64,000 nt of DNA from an uncultured Fibrobacter sp. (GCF_947305105.1 NZ_CAMZCS010000004.1:1-64000), one strand, 5' to 3'. Shown: positions 46,962 to 56,075, numbered from the stretch's first letter. Program-made: numbers and translations. Notes: generated from the sequence alone by a model not told the origin.

Positions 46962-49274
46962 ATGCACGAGGTCTTGTACTCCCATTCGCCATACATCATA
47001 GCGCTGTCCGCAATAGCGCTAGTCCTGTCCCTTGGCTTCAAGAAATTGCTTTGGAAAGAGACCTATGCGAAAAAGCTTCCCGAACCCATCTTGAAGTTCA
47101 TCCATATCAACATCGTATGGAACCTCTGCGCTCTCACGGGTTCTCTATTCCTCTTTCAGCCGCAGACTTCAACAATCAAGCTCGGCCTGTTCACCATCCA
47201 GGCCCTAGCCTGGGTGCAGACCGGAACGACAATCTATAGAATTGGCAAACTGGATTCAGATTCCTCGGAATCAAAATTTTCAAAGGTTTGGAACACGGTT
47301 GCCATTTGCGCTGTTCTGCTCGTTTCCATATTCGCCCTCTTCGACATCCGCATACTCACCGAGTTCCGCGTCATGGGGCTCTATCCCCTGAAAAACTACC
47401 CTATCGCCATCATTTTCTCGACGTTTTTCATTTTATTTGTTGTCCCGCCCATCATCGCGACGATGTACCAGCTGTTCAAGAGGTGCATGCAATCAAGCAG
47501 TACGAACATGGTGAAGGTCAACACAAAAATTTTGGCATGTTTCATCACGATATTCCTCATCGCCTATTCGTTCGACTTCATCCTGCCCATTATACAGACG
47601 ACCTCGTTCAAGCCCGACAAGATGCACTTCCTTTTCTGGAACCAGTGCTGCTGCATACTCATCGCCTTCCTCGCTATTCAATATTTCACATCCATCACGT
47701 ACAAGAACAAAAGTTCCTACTGGCTGCTCACCAGAATTATCAACCAGATCAACGACGGCATCATCTGCTACCATTCAGATGGACGCATCAAGTCTGCCAA
47801 CCCGATTGCACTGCAGATGTTCCAGACGACCATCGACGAGTTGCAAACAAAATACATCCAGGAAATTTTCTCGAAGAACCTGGAGTTTTTCCGCGAATCC
47901 CATTACAAGAGCCAAAAAATTTCCATCAAGAACGAAATCCACAAGTTCGACATAAAGATTTACCAGAGCCACCTGAACATGCTCTCCAGCGAGTTCGTGA
48001 TCCAGTTCAGCGACCTCACGAACACGCTATACTACCAACAGCGCATCAAAGACCTGAACGAGCAGTACGTAGAATACAAGCAAGACCTCATCCGTTACCA
48101 AGACCGCTTGAACATTTCCGAAAAGCGCTCCGACGAGAACAGGAACTTCTTGTTCACCTTGATTAACGCCCTGCCCTTCCAGTTCTGGTCCAAGAACGAA
48201 CAGGGTGTCTACGTGATGCAGAATCAGAAAGATATCGCAAACCGCGGAAACAAGTCTTCTTCGTTCGACGAAGCATCGCAAATCACAGAATACGAAATCG
48301 AAGCGCGCACCAAAGGCGTCTCAAAATCGTTCATTTCTTACGAGACGGTAAGCGGAAGAATCATCACCCAAGACGAAGCAAACGTCCTTTTCCGCGAAGG
48401 AAAGGAAGTTTTCATATTCGACAACCTCTTCATCCCGATTGTCACGGAGTCGGCGCCCTACAAGGTCATCGGCCTGAAAATCGACATGACCGAGCAGCGC
48501 AAACTCGAAAAAGAACGTGACATGCTGCGCGAGCAAAAATACATCCACTCCCGCCTCGAAGAATTGGGAACCTTGTGCGGAGCCTTCGCACACGACTACA
48601 ACAACATCCTCGGGTCACAGATCGGATTCTGCGACCTCGCGAAGGAATCCATCGACGAGAACCATCCGGCCTACATGTTCATCTGCGAAGCGCGCAAGGC
48701 TGCAGAACGCGGCAAGCAATCCCTCGAAGAGTTGCTCAGCACGATTCGCGGCAATACCTCCGCCGCCATCCCGCCAATAGAGTTCTCTCCGCACATCATC
48801 ATCAAGGACGTTGTCGTGCGGTTCACGCAGAGCCTCCCGAAGGGCATGCGCATCGTCTCCACCGAACTCGACGAGGATATCAAGATTATGGGCGTGGTCG
48901 CCTCGTTCGAGCGCGTCATCACGAATATCGTGAAAAACGGAATCGACGCAATGAAGTCCACAGGCGGCCAGCTCACCATCCGGATGCATTCCGAAACGCT
49001 AGAAGAGACCTTGGATGTCCCCTATGCGGCCCCCATTCCGGCAGGTTCCTACGCAAAAATCAGCATCTCGGACACGGGAACCGGAATGGACGCCGGCACC
49101 CTGGAACGCATTTTTTCACCATTTTTTACAACAAAAGCACCTGGCGAAGGCCTCGGTTTAGGGCTATCTTCTGCCGTAAGGCTCCTAAAAGAGGCAAAAG
49201 CGTCGTTCAACGTACAAACTACGCTAGGCAAAGGCACCACATTTAATCTATATTGGCCTAAAAGGAATGAATAA
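46962..49274 (+). CDS. 7TM-PAS sensor histidine kinase
   Basis: 770 residues from the ATG at 46962; the longer GTG frame lies in the preceding terminator. The N-terminal ~250 residues hold about seven membrane segments (his_kinase_N/7TM type). PAS-like domains lie at ~260-370 (INDGIICYHSDGRIKSANPIALQMF) and ~390-510 (INALPFQFWSKNEQGVYV). A short coiled linker leads to the dimerisation helix with phosphoacceptor H544 in GAFAHDYNNILGSQIGF. A HATPase domain follows with N box IVKNGIDAM, DTGTGMDAG and GLGLGLSSAVRLLKE. This HxYNN type is common in kinases that act on stand-alone receivers. Its signal is unknown; location next to GH9 genes suggests sensing of cellulose-related cues, by inference only. 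First gene of a three-gene operon. Confidence 0.9.
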   Translation: MHEVLYSHSPYIIALSAIALVLSLGFKKLLWKETYAKKLPEPILKFIHINIVWNLCALTGSLFLFQPQTSTIKLGLFTIQALAWVQTGTTIYRIGKLDSDSSESKFSKVWNTVAICAVLLVSIFALFDIRILTEFRVMGLYPLKNYPIAIIFSTFFILFVVPPIIATMYQLFKRCMQSSSTNMVKVNTKILACFITIFLIAYSFDFILPIIQTTSFKPDKMHFLFWNQCCCILIAFLAIQYFTSITYKNKSSYWLLTRIINQINDGIICYHSDGRIKSANPIALQMFQTTIDELQTKYIQEIFSKNLEFFRESHYKSQKISIKNEIHKFDIKIYQSHLNMLSSEFVIQFSDLTNTLYYQQRIKDLNEQYVEYKQDLIRYQDRLNISEKRSDENRNFLFTLINALPFQFWSKNEQGVYVMQNQKDIANRGNKSSSFDEASQITEYEIEARTKGVSKSFISYETVSGRIITQDEANVLFREGKEVFIFDNLFIPIVTESAPYKVIGLKIDMTEQRKLEKERDMLREQKYIHSRLEELGTLCGAFAHDYNNILGSQIGFCDLAKESIDENHPAYMFICEARKAAERGKQSLEELLSTIRGNTSAAIPPIEFSPHIIIKDVVVRFTQSLPKGMRIVSTELDEDIKIMGVVASFERVITNIVKNGIDAMKSTGGQLTIRMHSETLEETLDVPYAAPIPAGSYAKISISDTGTGMDAGTLERIFSPFFTTKAPGEGLGLGLSSAVRLLKEAKASFNVQTTLGKGTTFNLYWPKRNE

Positions 49275-49284
49275 TGGAGGGACC

Positions 49285-49656
49285 ATGTCCACAATCCTGA
49301 TTATTGATGATGACGAACAGTTCAACCTGATGCTCAAGTCCGCCCTGACCATTAAGGGCTACGACGTCGATACGGCATCGAACGGAAAAGAAGCCAAGGC
49401 TCTGTACCAGAGCAACGTCTACGATGTAATCATTACGGACATTATCATGCCCAACGTCGACGGTTACGAAGTTATCCTTGATCTCCGCCGCATGGGAATG
49501 AGTGACAGAATTATCGCCGTCAGCGGTGGCGGACGTACAGCAGCCGACGACTATCTCATCACGGCGAAGCACTTCGACGTCGCGGCGACATTCAACAAGC
49601 CCGTAGACCTACAGGCACTCCGAGCGAAGGTCGAGGAAATCATCCAGAAGCACTAA
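49285..49656 (+). CDS. Stand-alone receiver (response regulator)
   Basis: 123 residues from the ATG at 49285 (GGAGG four bases upstream); an 18-base-longer start is less likely. It is a single CheY-like receiver with acidic pocket D8-D10, phosphoacceptor D52 in IITDIIMPNVDGYE, and conserved Lys in FNKPVD. There is no output domain, so it should pass phosphate on or act by binding. It lies 10 bases after the kinase and 6 before the NtrC-like gene. It is likely the direct target of the kinase. Confidence 0.9.
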   Translation: MSTILIIDDDEQFNLMLKSALTIKGYDVDTASNGKEAKALYQSNVYDVIITDIIMPNVDGYEVILDLRRMGMSDRIIAVSGGGRTAADDYLITAKHFDVAATFNKPVDLQALRAKVEEIIQKH

Positions 49657-49662
49657 AAGCCT

Positions 49663-51189
49663 ATGAAAATTCTGATCGCCGATTTAGATAAAAACTTTAT
49701 CAGCGACATCCAGCATTCGTGGTCCATACCGGACACGGATTTTGTCGTGTGCAGCGACAAGGACGCCTTCATGCCTTTGGCCAAGAACCAACCGGTGGAC
49801 CTCGCGTTCATCGAGGTTCCCTTCCTCATGCTCGAAAACATGGACATGGTGAGCTACCTGAAGGAACGGCACCCCGGCATCGAAATCTACGTGCTGTGCA
49901 ACGACAAGAACTGGCCCGGTGCGACAAGCGCCATTTCTAGAGGCGCCAGCAGTTTCCTCATGAAGCCGCTTTCTATTTCGCAGCTCGAGGACGTGGCCAA
50001 GAAGGCCCTGGCACAGCAGCAGAACAAGTCTACCGCGCAATTGATGGAATCGCAGGTTCTGGATAGCCTGCTCGGCAACACGCCAGAAATGCGCAAGATT
50101 CTCAAGACGGTCTACAAGATTGCCCCCACGACAAGCACAGTGCTCATCACCGGCGAATCCGGCTCGGGCAAGGAGTTCCTCGCCAAGATTGTACACCGCT
50201 ACAGCAAGAGGAGCGAAGCTCCCTTCGTCGCCGTCAACTGCGGCGCCATTCCGGAGAACCTGGTCGAAAGCGAACTCTTCGGCAGCAAGAAAGGTTCGTA
50301 CACCGGTTCCACCGCCGACAAGAAGGGCCTGTTCGAATCTGCTAACGGCGGCACACTGTTCCTCGACGAAGTCGGCGAACTTTCCCCGGCAACGCAGGTC
50401 AAGCTCCTGCGCTTCTTGCAGAACCACGAGATACGCCGCGTGGGCGAAACCGAGAGTCGCTATGTGGACGTACGCGTCATCGCGGCGACAAACCGCGAAC
50501 TCAAGGACGCCATGCTCGAAGGCCGGTTCCGCGAAGACCTTTACTACAGGTTGAACACGTTCCACTTGCAACTCCCGCCCCTGCGCGAACGTAAGCCCGT
50601 GATCCCTGCACTCGTGCGCTACTTCATCCTCAAGTACAAAGAAGCCCACGGCAAAGACATTGTCGACATCGAGCCCGCAGCACAGTATGCGCTCAGCCGC
50701 TACCGCTATCCGGGCAACATCCGCGAACTCGAGAACATCATCGAGCATGCCATCGTGCTTTCGGAAAACGGAGTCATCCGTTTGGAAGACCTGCCCGAAG
50801 AAGTCCAGAACGAAGCGAACGAAAAGCCCATCGCCATCCCGCACATGAAGCAGGCGGCCATCGCGAACGGCGAGACCGTCTGGGATAACGGCGGCGCAAT
50901 CGCCCCGCAGGAAAGTTCGGCAGAACGCGGCGGGACGGAAAGCGAGCCCTATCCGGGCAAGGCCCAGGACGGCTATGCAGAAATCACCCTTGGCGAAAAG
51001 AAGGACGCAAGCAGTTCCGACGAAATCCTCTCGCTCGAGGAAATGGAACGCAGGCACATCCTGCATGCGCTCAGCATTTGCAAAGGGAACCGCACCGAAG
51101 TCTGCAAGCGACTCGGCATCAGCCGTGCCACTCTATGGCGCAAGCTGAAAGAGTTGAAGATTGCGATGGAAGAAAGCGACGAGGGGTGA
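49663..51189 (+). CDS. NtrC-family sigma54 activator with degenerate receiver
   Basis: 508 residues: receiver-like domain (1-115), AAA+ sigma54 domain (~130-370) and a Fis-type helix-turn-helix at the end (GNRTEVCKRLGISRATLWRKL). Walker A is GESGSGK (164-170), Walker B LFLDEVGEL (~232-240), and the Arg-finger region is GRFREDLYYRL. Two features are odd. At the phosphoacceptor position the sequence reads AFIEVPF, with E51 in place of Asp, so the protein may be permanently 'on' or controlled by binding. The sigma54 contact loop GAFTGA reads GSYTGS (211-216). A ~90-residue acidic/Gly linker separates AAA+ and HTH. It would activate sigma54 promoters; I found no good -24/-12 element near the cellulase genes. 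Confidence 0.9.
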   Translation: MKILIADLDKNFISDIQHSWSIPDTDFVVCSDKDAFMPLAKNQPVDLAFIEVPFLMLENMDMVSYLKERHPGIEIYVLCNDKNWPGATSAISRGASSFLMKPLSISQLEDVAKKALAQQQNKSTAQLMESQVLDSLLGNTPEMRKILKTVYKIAPTTSTVLITGESGSGKEFLAKIVHRYSKRSEAPFVAVNCGAIPENLVESELFGSKKGSYTGSTADKKGLFESANGGTLFLDEVGELSPATQVKLLRFLQNHEIRRVGETESRYVDVRVIAATNRELKDAMLEGRFREDLYYRLNTFHLQLPPLRERKPVIPALVRYFILKYKEAHGKDIVDIEPAAQYALSRYRYPGNIRELENIIEHAIVLSENGVIRLEDLPEEVQNEANEKPIAIPHMKQAAIANGETVWDNGGAIAPQESSAERGGTESEPYPGKAQDGYAEITLGEKKDASSSDEILSLEEMERRHILHALSICKGNRTEVCKRLGISRATLWRKLKELKIAMEESDEG

Positions 51190-51420
51190 GGCTCGAGGCT
51201 CCAGGTTCGAGGAGCCGGCAATGAGCGATAAGCAGTGAGATAAAAAAGGAGATGCCCGGTCAAGCCGGGCATGACACATCCCTAACCACTAACCACTGCT
51301 TACTGCCTACTTGTACTCTCGCTTCGCTCAAGTACCAAATGCTCGGCTCGGCCATGTTCAAGCAAGCTTGACCGCGCCGCTCGCCTTACGCATTTGTCCT
51401 ACTGTCTACTGCCTACTTCC
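51190..51420. repeat. Mosaic intergenic repeat, locus B
   Basis: The gap between the convergent activator and methyltransferase genes is made of modules seen in loci A, C and D. GGCTCCAGGTTCGAG (51197-51211) is the exact inverse of 59908-59922. The stretch around AATGAGCGATAAGCAGTGAG matches inverse modules in C and D. CTAACCACTAACCACT (about 51281-51296) matches locus A, and TACTGTCTACTGCCTACTT (51400-51418) is the inverse of the 59735-59755 module. The last module lies inside the methyltransferase 3' end. Confidence 0.8.
51242..51272 (-). terminator. REP-like hairpin, probable terminator of the methyltransferase gene
   Basis: ATGCCCGG (51252-51259) pairs with CCGGGCAT (51265-51272). On the reverse strand a run of six T (51242-51247) follows. 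The GTCATGCCCGGCTTGACCGG form resembles palindromes dispersed in many bacterial genomes. Confidence 0.55.
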
Positions 51421-52370
51421 ACAAGCGTTGCGACAAGGCAAGAATCCTTCGTGGAACCACTGCCCGCAAAATCAATATCCTGCCCGCGCTTCCAAGCAGT
51501 GCGGGCATTCTTGTGTACCGACTTCACGGCATCGAGTACGTCGCGAGAGAACGCGTCAAGCGCAAATTCGCTGTAATTGGAACTCACCATGATGAACCCG
51601 TGCGGGTTGAGGATTTGAGCGCATTCCGCGACAAGCGGCATCAAGTGTTCGCGCACGTTGAAGTTGAAGCCCTTGAAGCGGGCGAAGCTCGGCGGATCGA
51701 GAACGATACCATCGAAGCGGAGCCCTTTCTTGCAAGCCCAGCGCACGTATTCAAGCGCATTGCCGCGGAAAAATTCTCCCGGGCGCAAGTCAAGGCCATT
51801 CAGTGCGTAGTTTTCACGGCCCTTGTCCAAAATCTTCCCGCTGATGTCGGCATTCGTCGCGACAGCGGCACCACCCAGGCGCGCATGCACCGAGAAACTG
51901 CACGTGTAGCTGAAGAGGTTGAGGAAGTGCGGGCCTTCACCGTCCATCGCGCGGAAGCGTTCCTCCACTTCGAGGCGCACATGGCGCATGTCGAGGAACA
52001 GTCCAGGATTCACCGTATCGAGCAAATCTACATGAAAACGCGCGCGCCCCTCGCGCACGACGCCCACGGCATCCTCACGCGAGCCAAAAGCAATTTCCAT
52101 CGGAGCATTTTCCAAGGACTTGCCCGAGCGCGAGAGACGCTCCTTCACCACAACGCAAACAGGATTGAACAGTCGCGACACCGCATCGACAAGCTCGCGG
52201 CGACGCGACAGCATCTCTGGCCCAAAGAACTGCACCTGGAACCGATCACCGAAACGGTCAAGCGTAAGGCCCGGAAAACCGTCAGCAGCCCCATTCACAA
52301 TGCGGTAAGCATCGGTCACCTCAAACAGCGCTGAGCGTTTTTCGAAAGCAGATTGGAGGAGGGAAAGCAT
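51399..52370 (-). CDS. rlmI: RlmI-like class I SAM-dependent rRNA methyltransferase
   Basis: 323 residues. An N-terminal RNA-binding-like part (YRIVNGAADGFPGLTLDRFGD) is followed by a Rossmann methyltransferase: NLFSYTCSFSVHARLGGA (SAM site), ATNADISGKILDKGRENY, and the catalytic LDPPSFARFKG motif. This is the layout of RlmI/RlmK-type 23S rRNA cytosine methyltransferases, usually longer by a PUA domain that seems missing or much reduced here. The last residues (VGSRQ) and the stop are encoded by intergenic repeat sequence (locus B). The start codon is flanked by repeat locus C with no ribosome binding site. The exact target base is not shown by the sequence. Confidence 0.85.
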   Translation of the reverse strand: MLSLLQSAFEKRSALFEVTDAYRIVNGAADGFPGLTLDRFGDRFQVQFFGPEMLSRRRELVDAVSRLFNPVCVVVKERLSRSGKSLENAPMEIAFGSREDAVGVVREGRARFHVDLLDTVNPGLFLDMRHVRLEVEERFRAMDGEGPHFLNLFSYTCSFSVHARLGGAAVATNADISGKILDKGRENYALNGLDLRPGEFFRGNALEYVRWACKKGLRFDGIVLDPPSFARFKGFNFNVREHLMPLVAECAQILNPHGFIMVSSNYSEFALDAFSRDVLDAVKSVHKNARTAWKRGQDIDFAGSGSTKDSCLVATLVEVGSRQ

Positions 52371-52500
52371 GAATGACTAGGGGTTAGAATCTAGAGGCTA
52401 GGATCTAGGGGTTAGTAGCGGTGAGCTTTGAGCCATCAGCAGTGAGTAGCGAATCTACGAAAATCATACCTCATCGCTCATTGCTCATAGCTGTCAAGCA
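52371..52500. repeat. Mosaic intergenic repeat, locus C
   Basis: Fills the gap between nrdR (stop at 52501) and the methyltransferase (start at 52370). It holds CTAGGGGTTAGAATCTAG, then GGATCTAGGGGTTAG, then AGCAGTGAGTAGCGAATC, and GCTCATTGCTCATAGCT (52476-52492), the last being identical to 59893-59909 in locus D. Confidence 0.8.
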
Positions 52501-52944
52501 TCACTTGTCCAAATTCTTGATTTGGTCCACGAACTCGCCGACTTCCTTGAACTCACGGTAGATGGAGGCAAAACGCACATAAGCCACGGGATCGAGTTTT
52601 TTGAGTTCCTGCATGGTCATGTTGCCAATCTGGTCGTAAGTCACCTCGAAGCTATCATTGACCGGCAGGGAATTCTCGACGTTGGTCGCCAAGTTTTCCA
52701 AGTCTTCCCTGGACACCGGGCGCTTCTTGCAAGAATCCATAAGGCCCTTCATCAGTTTCTCGCGCTGGAAAGGCTCCTTGCTCCCGTTCCTCTTGATAAC
52801 GGTAAGCGGCTGCAACTCGATATATTCACGAGTTGTAAAGCGGCGGCCACAGGCAAGGCATTCGCGGCGGCGGCGTATAGAGGTTCCGCTCACGCGGCTA
52901 TCGACAACCTTGTCGTTGTCGGTTTTGCAAAAAGGGCAAATCAT
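52501..52944 (-). CDS. nrdR: Transcriptional repressor NrdR
   Basis: 147 residues from the ATG at 52944; a 36-base-longer frame adds MLFPREKTYIQA, which NrdR proteins lack. The zinc ribbon is MICPFCK...CLACGRRF with RRRRE between, and the ATP-cone (RNGSKEPFQREKLMKGL to VAYVRFASIYREF) fills the rest. NrdR senses ATP/dATP and represses ribonucleotide reductase genes; none are in this window. No ribosome binding site precedes the ATG, and a TATATT (52951-52956) ends six bases before it, so the mRNA may be leaderless. Confidence 0.95.
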   Translation of the reverse strand: MICPFCKTDNDKVVDSRVSGTSIRRRRECLACGRRFTTREYIELQPLTVIKRNGSKEPFQREKLMKGLMDSCKKRPVSREDLENLATNVENSLPVNDSFEVTYDQIGNMTMQELKKLDPVAYVRFASIYREFKEVGEFVDQIKNLDK

Positions 52945-53052
52945 GGCTTGAATATAAGTTTTTTCGCGAGGAAAAAGCACTTTTTTTGAGATTTCGTCAT
53001 TATCCGTGAGGCAAAAGGGCTTTTTTTGTAAAAATCCAAGTTAAAGGGAAAA

Positions 53053-53865
53053 CTAATCCTTCAAACAACGGACAGGAGTCGCATTAATCTTCGCAAAACC
53101 ATACACCCCAAAACTTACATGATGATCACCAGATCGAAGAATCAACGCGATTGAGTTCAGGCTATCTTTTGACGCGGTACTCCAATACACTGCGTCATTA
53201 CCATAATAAATTCTACGGCCATAATCATATTGTCCATTCAGATAAAACATCGGAGCAACAGGATAAGCAGAAAAAGAATAATCGTCAGTCCCAGTCAAAT
53301 TCCAGGAAGATCCATTCCGATTCCAACTCGTCACAGCTTTCAGTTTTTCCCCACCAAAGGAACCAATACCCGTTGATTCCATAAGAATATCCCAGTCTTC
53401 TTTGCTCGGAAGATGCCAGCCAAGCGGACAAACACCCCTAACAACATCGGCATGGTTACATTCAGAAGCATAACCGCACCCCTTTCCATTATCGCTATAG
53501 ACACCCGCACTATCCATCGCAGCGCTCCACAAGTAGAGGCGGCCGTCCATTTCGCAATACTGAAGTGTATCATTATAACAAAAGCTACTGGAATCCAAAG
53601 TTGACGTAGGCTCTACATAACGGAATCTCAGGTTTTCCTTCATCCACCACTGATCGCGAATTTTTACGGTCTTATAAGTCTGACCATCACGGTCATCAAC
53701 CAATGTCCCATATTCACAATTATCTTCAGAACTCGTTCTACATGGAGGTTCCGGTTCAACCCATTCCGCTTGCCAAGTACTTGATTCCGCATCGCAGGCG
53801 ATGAACGTCAACGCACTCAAAAGGAGAGTTGCACATCCCATCGACGTAATCATTTTAGAATACAT
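53053..53865 (-). CDS. FISUMP-domain lipoprotein (paralogue E)
   Basis: 270 residues from the ATG at 53865 (AAGGAG five bases upstream); an in-frame GTG six bases earlier is less likely. Lipobox TFIAC, then DAESSTWQAEW. The FISUMP domain is a more distant branch than those at 1-18 kb: GTLVDDRDGQTYKTVKIRDQ, WMKENLRF, GRLYLWSAAMDSAGVYSDNG, GVCPLGWHLPSKEDWD, LNLTGTDDYSFSAYPV-type middle and VRCLKD end. Here the strain-typical order GRLYxWxxAMD is intact, whereas the upstream paralogues carry a Cys-rich insert there. It stands alone between nrdR and tkt; function unknown. Confidence 0.88.
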   Translation of the reverse strand: MYSKMITSMGCATLLLSALTFIACDAESSTWQAEWVEPEPPCRTSSEDNCEYGTLVDDRDGQTYKTVKIRDQWWMKENLRFRYVEPTSTLDSSSFCYNDTLQYCEMDGRLYLWSAAMDSAGVYSDNGKGCGYASECNHADVVRGVCPLGWHLPSKEDWDILMESTGIGSFGGEKLKAVTSWNRNGSSWNLTGTDDYSFSAYPVAPMFYLNGQYDYGRRIYYGNDAVYWSTASKDSLNSIALILRSGDHHVSFGVYGFAKINATPVRCLKD

Positions 53866-53940
53866 ATTCACTCCTTAACCACTTATTCTTCGAGCATACT
53901 TCAAGCCCATCTTCTTTTACTCGTAAATATACAATAAAAA

Positions 53941-53966
53941 AAACGACCAACCGGTCGTTTTTTTTT
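53941..53966 (-). terminator. Bidirectional hairpin terminator after tkt
   Basis: AAACGACC (53941-53948) pairs with GGTCGTTT (53953-53960) around AACC, with A-rich and T-rich arms, so it works on both strands. It lies 34 bases beyond the tkt stop. Confidence 0.85.
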
Positions 53967-53999
53967 ATGAATCTTATCGCCAGGTTTCGCCTTGCGAAA

Positions 54000-56075
54000 T
54001 TACCCGTTCACCTTCTTGAAGTCAGCGACGTTCTGCGCAAACTCGGCGAGGTATTCCTTGGCCTTCGCAGCCACAGCCTCGGGCACGTAGCCGAATTCCT
54101 TCTCGAGCACGCCAGCCGGAGCGGAAGCGCCAAAGCGTTCCAGGCCGCAAGCCTTGCCGAACCCGCCAACCACGCGGTCGAAGAGGACCGGGAGGCCGCT
54201 GGAGAGAGCGAACACCGGAGTCCAGGGCACGAGCACCTGGTCGCGGTACGCCTTGTCCTGCTTGAGGAAGAGAGCCGGGCTGATCATGGAGACGACGCGC
54301 ACGGCCTTGCCTTCGGCACGGAGGAGTTCGGCGGCCTGGTGTTCCAGCAGCACGTCGGAACCGTTCGCCACAAGAGTGAGGTCCGGGTTCTTGCCGGCGG
54401 CGGTATTGTCGCTCACGATGTAGGCGCCCTTGCGGCAAGCCTTCGCTGCTTCGTAGCGATTGTCGCCGGGGAGAGAGTTCACCACCTGGCGCGTGAGGAT
54501 GAGGGCCGTCGGGCTGTCGTTGTTTTCGAAAGCCATTTCCCAGGCGGCGAGCGTTTCGAACGCATCGGCCGGACGGAGCACGAGCATTTCGGCCTTGCCG
54601 TTTTTCTTCGTAAGGTCTTCGAGCAAGCGAATCTGCGTTTCGTGTTCGATGGGCTGGTGCGTCGGGCCGTCTTCGCCCACGCGGAAGCTGTCGTGCGTGA
54701 ACACATACTTGACAGGCAGGCCCATGAGGGCGGCCATGCGGATAGCGGGCTTCATGAAGTCGCTGAACACGAAGAACGTAGCGCAGATCGGGAACAAGCC
54801 CTTCTGCAATGCGATACCGTTCATGATGGCGCCCATCGTCAATTCGGCGACACCCACCTGGACAAACGCACCCTTGAAATCGTTCGGACGGAAGATGCCC
54901 GTCTTGTTGAGGAATGCCTGCGTGTTATCGGAGTTGGAAAGGTCGGCGGAACTGCAAATGATGTTGTGGAAGTTTTCGGCGAGGTAGCCGAGCACCGTAC
55001 CGCTCGTTACGCGAGTAGCCACACCTTCCTTGATCGGGAGGTTCGAGAGGTTGAGCACCGGAGCCTTGCCGGAGAGCCATTCATTGAGGGTTGCGGACTT
55101 TTCGGCATTCGCGGCATCCCAAGCGGCCTTGGCCTTCTTCCATTCGGCAACTTCCTTGCGGAGTTCGTTTGCGCGGGCTTCGAATGCAGCCTTCACGTCG
55201 TCGAACACCTGGAACGGATCGTCCGGGTTACCGCCGAGGTTCTTGACCGTCGCGGTGGTGGAAGCACCGGCAGCGTTGAGCGGCTGGCCGTGCGTAGAAA
55301 CTTCGCCTTCGTAGCTCTTGCCGTCTTCGGCAACAGCGCCCTTGGCCATCGTGGTGTGGCCGAACACGAGCGTCGGCTTTTCCTTCTCGGCCCAGGCTTC
55401 CTTGAATGCCTTGCGGAGTTCGGCGATGTTGGAACCGTCGCATTCGATAACGCGGAAACCCCATGCCTTGTACTGGCCGACGAAGTCGTGGCTCATTACG
55501 TCTTCGGTCTTGCAGCTCAGCTGCACCTGGTTCGCATCGTAGAAGAAGATGAGGTTCGAAAGCTTGAGGTGGCCAGCGATACGGCCAACGCCATAGGCAA
55601 TTTCTTCTTCGAGGCCGCCGTCAGAAACAAGGCAAACCGTCTTGTGCTCGAGGATGGAACCGAAACGTTCCACCATGAAGCGTTCGGCGATAGCAGCACC
55701 AAGAGCAATGCCGTGGCCGATACCGAGCGGGCCCGAGGAGTTCTCGATGCCGAGCATCACGTCCAGTTCGGGGTGACCCGGAGTGCGGCTACCGAGCTGG
55801 CGGAAGTTCTTCACGTCGTCGAGAGTGAGGCGACCGGTGAGCACGAGCTCGGAGTACAGGAGCGGGCTCATGTGGCCCGGATCCATGAAGAAACGGTCGC
55901 GGCCCATCCATTCCGGATCGTCCGGATCGAAGCGCAAAAATTCCGCAAACAAAAGCGTCGTGGCGTCAGCGGCGCCCATCGCACCACCCGGATGCCCGGA
56001 CTTCGCCTTCTGCACCATGGCAGCGGATAAAATTCGGACGTTGTCGGCTGCTTTTGTAACTAGAGCATCTTGCAC
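54000..56075 (-). CDS. tkt: Transketolase
   Basis: 691 residues from the GTG at 56075, chosen because GAGAGAGG lies seven bases upstream and the family start follows (VQDALVTKAADNVRILSAAM); an upstream in-frame GTG at 56132 would add 19 residues. TPP/Mg site: SDGGLEEEIAYGVGR...YDANQ (family usually GDG). N-terminal SGHPGGAMGAA and DPGHMSPLLYSEL, and Pyr domain THDSFRVGEDGPTHQPIEH are all present. It transfers two-carbon units in the pentose phosphate pathway, supplying pentose and erythrose phosphates. It has its own terminator and no operon partners. Confidence 0.95.
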   Translation of the reverse strand: MQDALVTKAADNVRILSAAMVQKAKSGHPGGAMGAADATTLLFAEFLRFDPDDPEWMGRDRFFMDPGHMSPLLYSELVLTGRLTLDDVKNFRQLGSRTPGHPELDVMLGIENSSGPLGIGHGIALGAAIAERFMVERFGSILEHKTVCLVSDGGLEEEIAYGVGRIAGHLKLSNLIFFYDANQVQLSCKTEDVMSHDFVGQYKAWGFRVIECDGSNIAELRKAFKEAWAEKEKPTLVFGHTTMAKGAVAEDGKSYEGEVSTHGQPLNAAGASTTATVKNLGGNPDDPFQVFDDVKAAFEARANELRKEVAEWKKAKAAWDAANAEKSATLNEWLSGKAPVLNLSNLPIKEGVATRVTSGTVLGYLAENFHNIICSSADLSNSDNTQAFLNKTGIFRPNDFKGAFVQVGVAELTMGAIMNGIALQKGLFPICATFFVFSDFMKPAIRMAALMGLPVKYVFTHDSFRVGEDGPTHQPIEHETQIRLLEDLTKKNGKAEMLVLRPADAFETLAAWEMAFENNDSPTALILTRQVVNSLPGDNRYEAAKACRKGAYIVSDNTAAGKNPDLTLVANGSDVLLEHQAAELLRAEGKAVRVVSMISPALFLKQDKAYRDQVLVPWTPVFALSSGLPVLFDRVVGGFGKACGLERFGASAPAGVLEKEFGYVPEAVAAKAKEYLAEFAQNVADFKKVNG

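Noticed and set aside
51242-51420. CRISPR-like array in the repeat-rich gap
   Set aside because: Modules are degenerate, of unequal length and without unique spacers of constant size.
53967-56030. Long forward-strand open frame opposite transketolase
   Set aside because: Antisense shadow; the transketolase frame carries all family motifs.
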